Part shown: positions 62,001-64,000 of the stretch, piece by piece | Layout of the letters: every line of letters begins with the position of its first letter | How positions within the stretch are numbered: the first letter of the stretch is position 1 | DNA from: Smittia aterrima | Lineage: Eukaryota > Arthropoda > Insecta > Diptera > Chironomidae | Length of the DNA stretch: 64,000 bases | Direction: 5' to 3' | Assembly (NCBI GenBank): GCA_033063855.1 | Contig: CP093829.1 | Location: 8,628,243-8,692,242 of the forward strand | Made by a program: the position numbers and the translations under genes | The notes under the pieces: generated by a model | The model's database searches: none | The model's input: only the letters and a program-made list of their open reading frames with translations | What the model was told of the DNA's origin: nothing

Positions 62001-64000
62001 AACGCTTCAATGATAAGGCGCGACTTGAAATTCTTGTTCTACTGTCGCGTCAAAGTGCTCGCTGATTTATTTGTCAAGTTGAAGCTTTATAATATTAAAT
62101 GTAGAAACTTATGTAAACAACAAATTATTTGTGTCAGTTTCGTGATAAGAAAAAAAATCTTCGATTGGTCAATAGAACATCGGTTCGGTTCGATTGTAGT
62201 CTCGCTCGATCGAGAAGTTCTTGATAAGCCCAATAATATTAAATCAAACATCAAAGCGGAATAGTTTATCAATAACTTTTGTATTTGACAGATGATTTTA
62301 ATTGATTTCCGTTTTCTTTTCTTTCCAGAGCAATGTGTCATCCGCTCCACCTTCGCCGCCCCCAGCTCCGATGGCTGTCACATCAACAACAGTTCCGCCA
62401 GGAGCGAGAAGTGCTTCGCCATGCTCGGCGACATCAAATGGACCACCAAACTCGAGATGCTGCGATACAGGCCGGCCACTCTTCACTGACCCCATCTCAG
62501 GACAGACAGTGTGCTCTTGTCAGTACGATCAATCGATATTAAATTACCAAAGACTTGCGAACGGCATGGGAGTCGGTGGAGCTCCGGGAATGCCACTGTC
62601 GATGTATAGCACGCCATACTCTGCTGAAACTATGGCTGCCTACTTCCCAACCTTAGGAGGTGGCGATCAGCCTCCATTCTATCCAAATCCAGTGAGTACT
62701 TCTCTCGTGTCATTTCACTTAACGACATCCAAACATTTACATGTGTCGACATATTTCGAACATTTCATGATAACTCCATTTGCAACCACCACTCTCGCTT
62801 GGCTCTTTTTGCAGCAGCGAAAAGCTGGAAAAATAAATTTTAATAAAGCGACATAGATAGTTATTTTGTAGAACAATCGACTCTCCTGGGGTTATCTTGC
62901 CATGAAACAGCCAAAGCGCTACGAGAGGGAAAAAAAGTTTGCTAGGGATGAGAGGGAAGAGCAGAATGTCGAGTTTATGCAAATAAAATCATAAAATTTA
63001 TCCCGATCCGTGCAATAACATTTTCTATTTCATATGCAATCTCACTCAGACAAACAAGAAACGTTTTTTTGATAGAGTTGAAAAGTGTTTTATGTTTTTT
63101 TGAAAAATCCTCAAGTTGAACAAGGAATTTGAAGCTTGTGACACTCCGAATAGAGTTTCATGTCGTTTAACTTTGAAATGCGTGTGCGCTTGATTTCTCC
63201 TCATTTTTACATCGTGAACATGTTTACATTAGAAGCTGAGTCTGATTCTTTCGAAGGAGTTGGCAACTTTGACTATTTTTGTTGCGAAAATGTTTCAAGC
63301 AGATACGACACATCGAGTAAGAGGAAAGAGCGACAGACAATTCCCTCAAGGCACTTTCGGAATTTTATTTCTCGTTTCATGACTCGACTCGGTTGTAGCG
63401 TGAGCTTGTTTACATAAAACCATGTTTCTTCTTCTCGTTATATGGGGATGGATGTTGCCTTTTGACAATGGTGTTTACTACTGAAATTTGTCATCAAACT
63501 TTCTCTCCTCTCGGCTCTCGGCTCGTCGGCATTCCCGCTGGAAATTAAAATTGTGATGTTTTCGACTTTCAGCTTTTGGCTCGAGCGACTCGACAAGAGT
63601 TTTCGCAAACATCGTTCACAGGCGAACAATTAAAGTTTGACTAAAGTGATATTAGATGTCAACCTTTAGGATAATAAATGAAGCATGCATTCGAATAAAT
63701 TATGGATACTAGCTCAATCGTCTTTCTTTGTTTCCCAAAACGACGTCTCTCGATGATCAACAGACATCAAACAAAGCAACGATAATCGCATTTATACGAG
63801 AATCGACGGATTAAAGTTATACAAGCCCATAAACGAAAGAGAGATAATAAATTCTTGTCGTTGCTTCGAATGAAACCGAAGAGAAGAAAGAAGAAGTTTA
63901 AAAAGTCGTCGCCGTTTTAAAGCAAACCAAACAGACATTGTTGGCCTTTCTTTTGAATATAACGAAAGATTATGATTACGTTATTAATGTTTTATTGTAA
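46962..64000 (+). CDS. mirr: mirror, Iroquois-class homeodomain protein, 5' part only
   Basis: N-terminal part of the second Iroquois transcription factor. Exons 46962-47003 and 62329-62691 join at phase 0 into 135 residues; the rest, including the TALE homeodomain, lies beyond 64000. Exon 1 gives MSQVSQFRGSPNTQ. Exon 2 continues SNVSSAPPSPPPAP, then the Cys motif CCDTGRPLFTDPISGQTVCS at residues 58-77, continuing into CQYD, and then LNYQRLANG and DQPPFYPNP. The LNYQRLA and DQPPFY segments match Mirror rather than Ara/Caup. Start choice: the ATG at 46962 has a good insect context (AAAACA before it). An in-frame ATG at 46911 would add 17 residues (MIETVIRDRRSTGGEKT). Intron 1 is 15.3 kb. Confidence 0.92.
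54192..54258. repeat. AT-only imperfect inverted repeat
   Basis: About 65 bases that are almost pure A/T, with arms of the type ATATATTTAATATA and TATATTAAATATAT around a short centre. It could extrude or act as a matrix-attachment-like element, or be simple low-complexity DNA. Confidence 0.55.
57601..57614. repeat. (CT)n microsatellite
   Basis: Short CT run in mirror intron 1, equal to GA on the other strand. Confidence 0.6.
58284..58298. repeat. (GA)n microsatellite
   Basis: About seven GA units in mirror intron 1, one of several GA tracts spread over the locus. Confidence 0.65.
62329..62691 (+). CDS. mirr: mirror coding exon 2 (Cys motif)
   Basis: A 363-nt exon (121 codons) from CTTTCCAG to CCA|GTGAGT, phase 0 at both ends. 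It carries the Pro/Ser/Ala-rich start, CCDTGRP...VCSCQYD, and the mirror-type QRLANG and DQPPFYPNP segments. Its position in the gene and its phases equal those of Iroquois exon 2 (9718-10149). Confidence 0.95.
62692..64000 (+). other. Start of mirror intron 2 (runs off the window)
   Basis: Begins GTGAGT. No exon with Iroquois similarity is seen before the right edge. It holds one ACATGTGT word at 62737-62744. Confidence 0.6.

Larger units (their letters stand above)
47004..62328 (+). other. mirror intron 1 (15.3 kb, no gene seen)
   Basis: Bounded by GTAAGC and CTTTCCAG. AT-rich. It holds CT/GA runs (57601-57614, 58284-58298), a strongly AT-rich imperfect inverted repeat (54192-54258), and ACAnnTGT words such as those at 52053-52060 and 60283-60290. 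The largest open frame, 61806-62264 (152 codons), has no recognisable domain and is probably chance. Enhancer content is expected but not visible. Confidence 0.6.

Noticed and set aside
61806..62264. 152-codon open frame just upstream of mirror exon 2
   Set aside because: No recognisable domain, AT-driven composition, overlaps a minus-strand frame and lies inside an intron; treated as chance.
2464..62744. Scattered ACAnnTGT words as Iroquois autoregulatory sites
   Set aside because: A six-base-defined palindrome is expected about 16 times in 64 kb by chance, and those noted show no clustering, so they are not listed as sites.
1..64000. CRISPR arrays, rRNA, tRNA genes, prokaryotic operons or phage genes
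   Set aside because: None seen; no regular repeat-spacer arrays or cloverleaf candidates were noticed, and the gene structure is clearly that of an animal.

Overview
The window is animal (eukaryotic) DNA. It has long AT-rich introns, canonical GT/AG splice sites, AATAAA signals, (GA)n microsatellites and no bacterial gene packing. It holds most of an insect Iroquois complex. Similarity of the N-termini and of the IRO-box region to Drosophila Araucan/Caupolican and Mirror (recalled knowledge, no search run) points to a fly. A single ara/caup-type gene upstream of mirror suggests a non-drosophilid, perhaps a midge- or mosquito-like nematoceran. I cannot name the species.

Layout. 1-1858: upstream DNA and the probable 5' leader of gene 1. 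1859-28441 (+): a complete Iroquois (ara/caup-type) TALE homeobox gene. Its eight coding exons join in frame to 655 codons plus stop (1859-1906, 9718-10149, 15975-16093, 23407-23723, 27201-28019, 28079-28138, 28203-28332, 28399-28441). 12893-11704 (-): a complete four-exon aldo-keto reductase gene (339 aa) nested antisense inside Iroquois intron 2. About 15483-15863 (+): a possible decayed coding remnant in the same intron, low confidence. 28442-46961: 18.5 kb without a recognisable gene, probably the 3' UTR of gene 1, shared regulatory DNA and the mirror promoter and leader. 46962 to beyond 64000 (+): the 5' part of mirror, with coding exons 46962-47003 and 62329-62691. Its homeobox lies past the right edge.

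How the parts fit. The two Iroquois proteins are patterning transcription factors. They share a Cys-rich N-terminal motif ([19 protein letters not shown]) and the same 5' gene plan: a tiny first coding exon, a giant phase-0 intron, then the Cys-motif exon. This fits origin by tandem duplication. The large introns and the intergenic gap are the expected place for shared enhancers. The reductase is unrelated in function and appears to be a lodger in the block.

Most open reading frames over 60 codons in the introns and intergenic DNA are chance: they resemble nothing I know, overlap on both strands and lack splice or codon support. All gene models were built by eye from splice consensus, frame closure and protein motifs. 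UTR ends and promoters are much less certain than coding exons.
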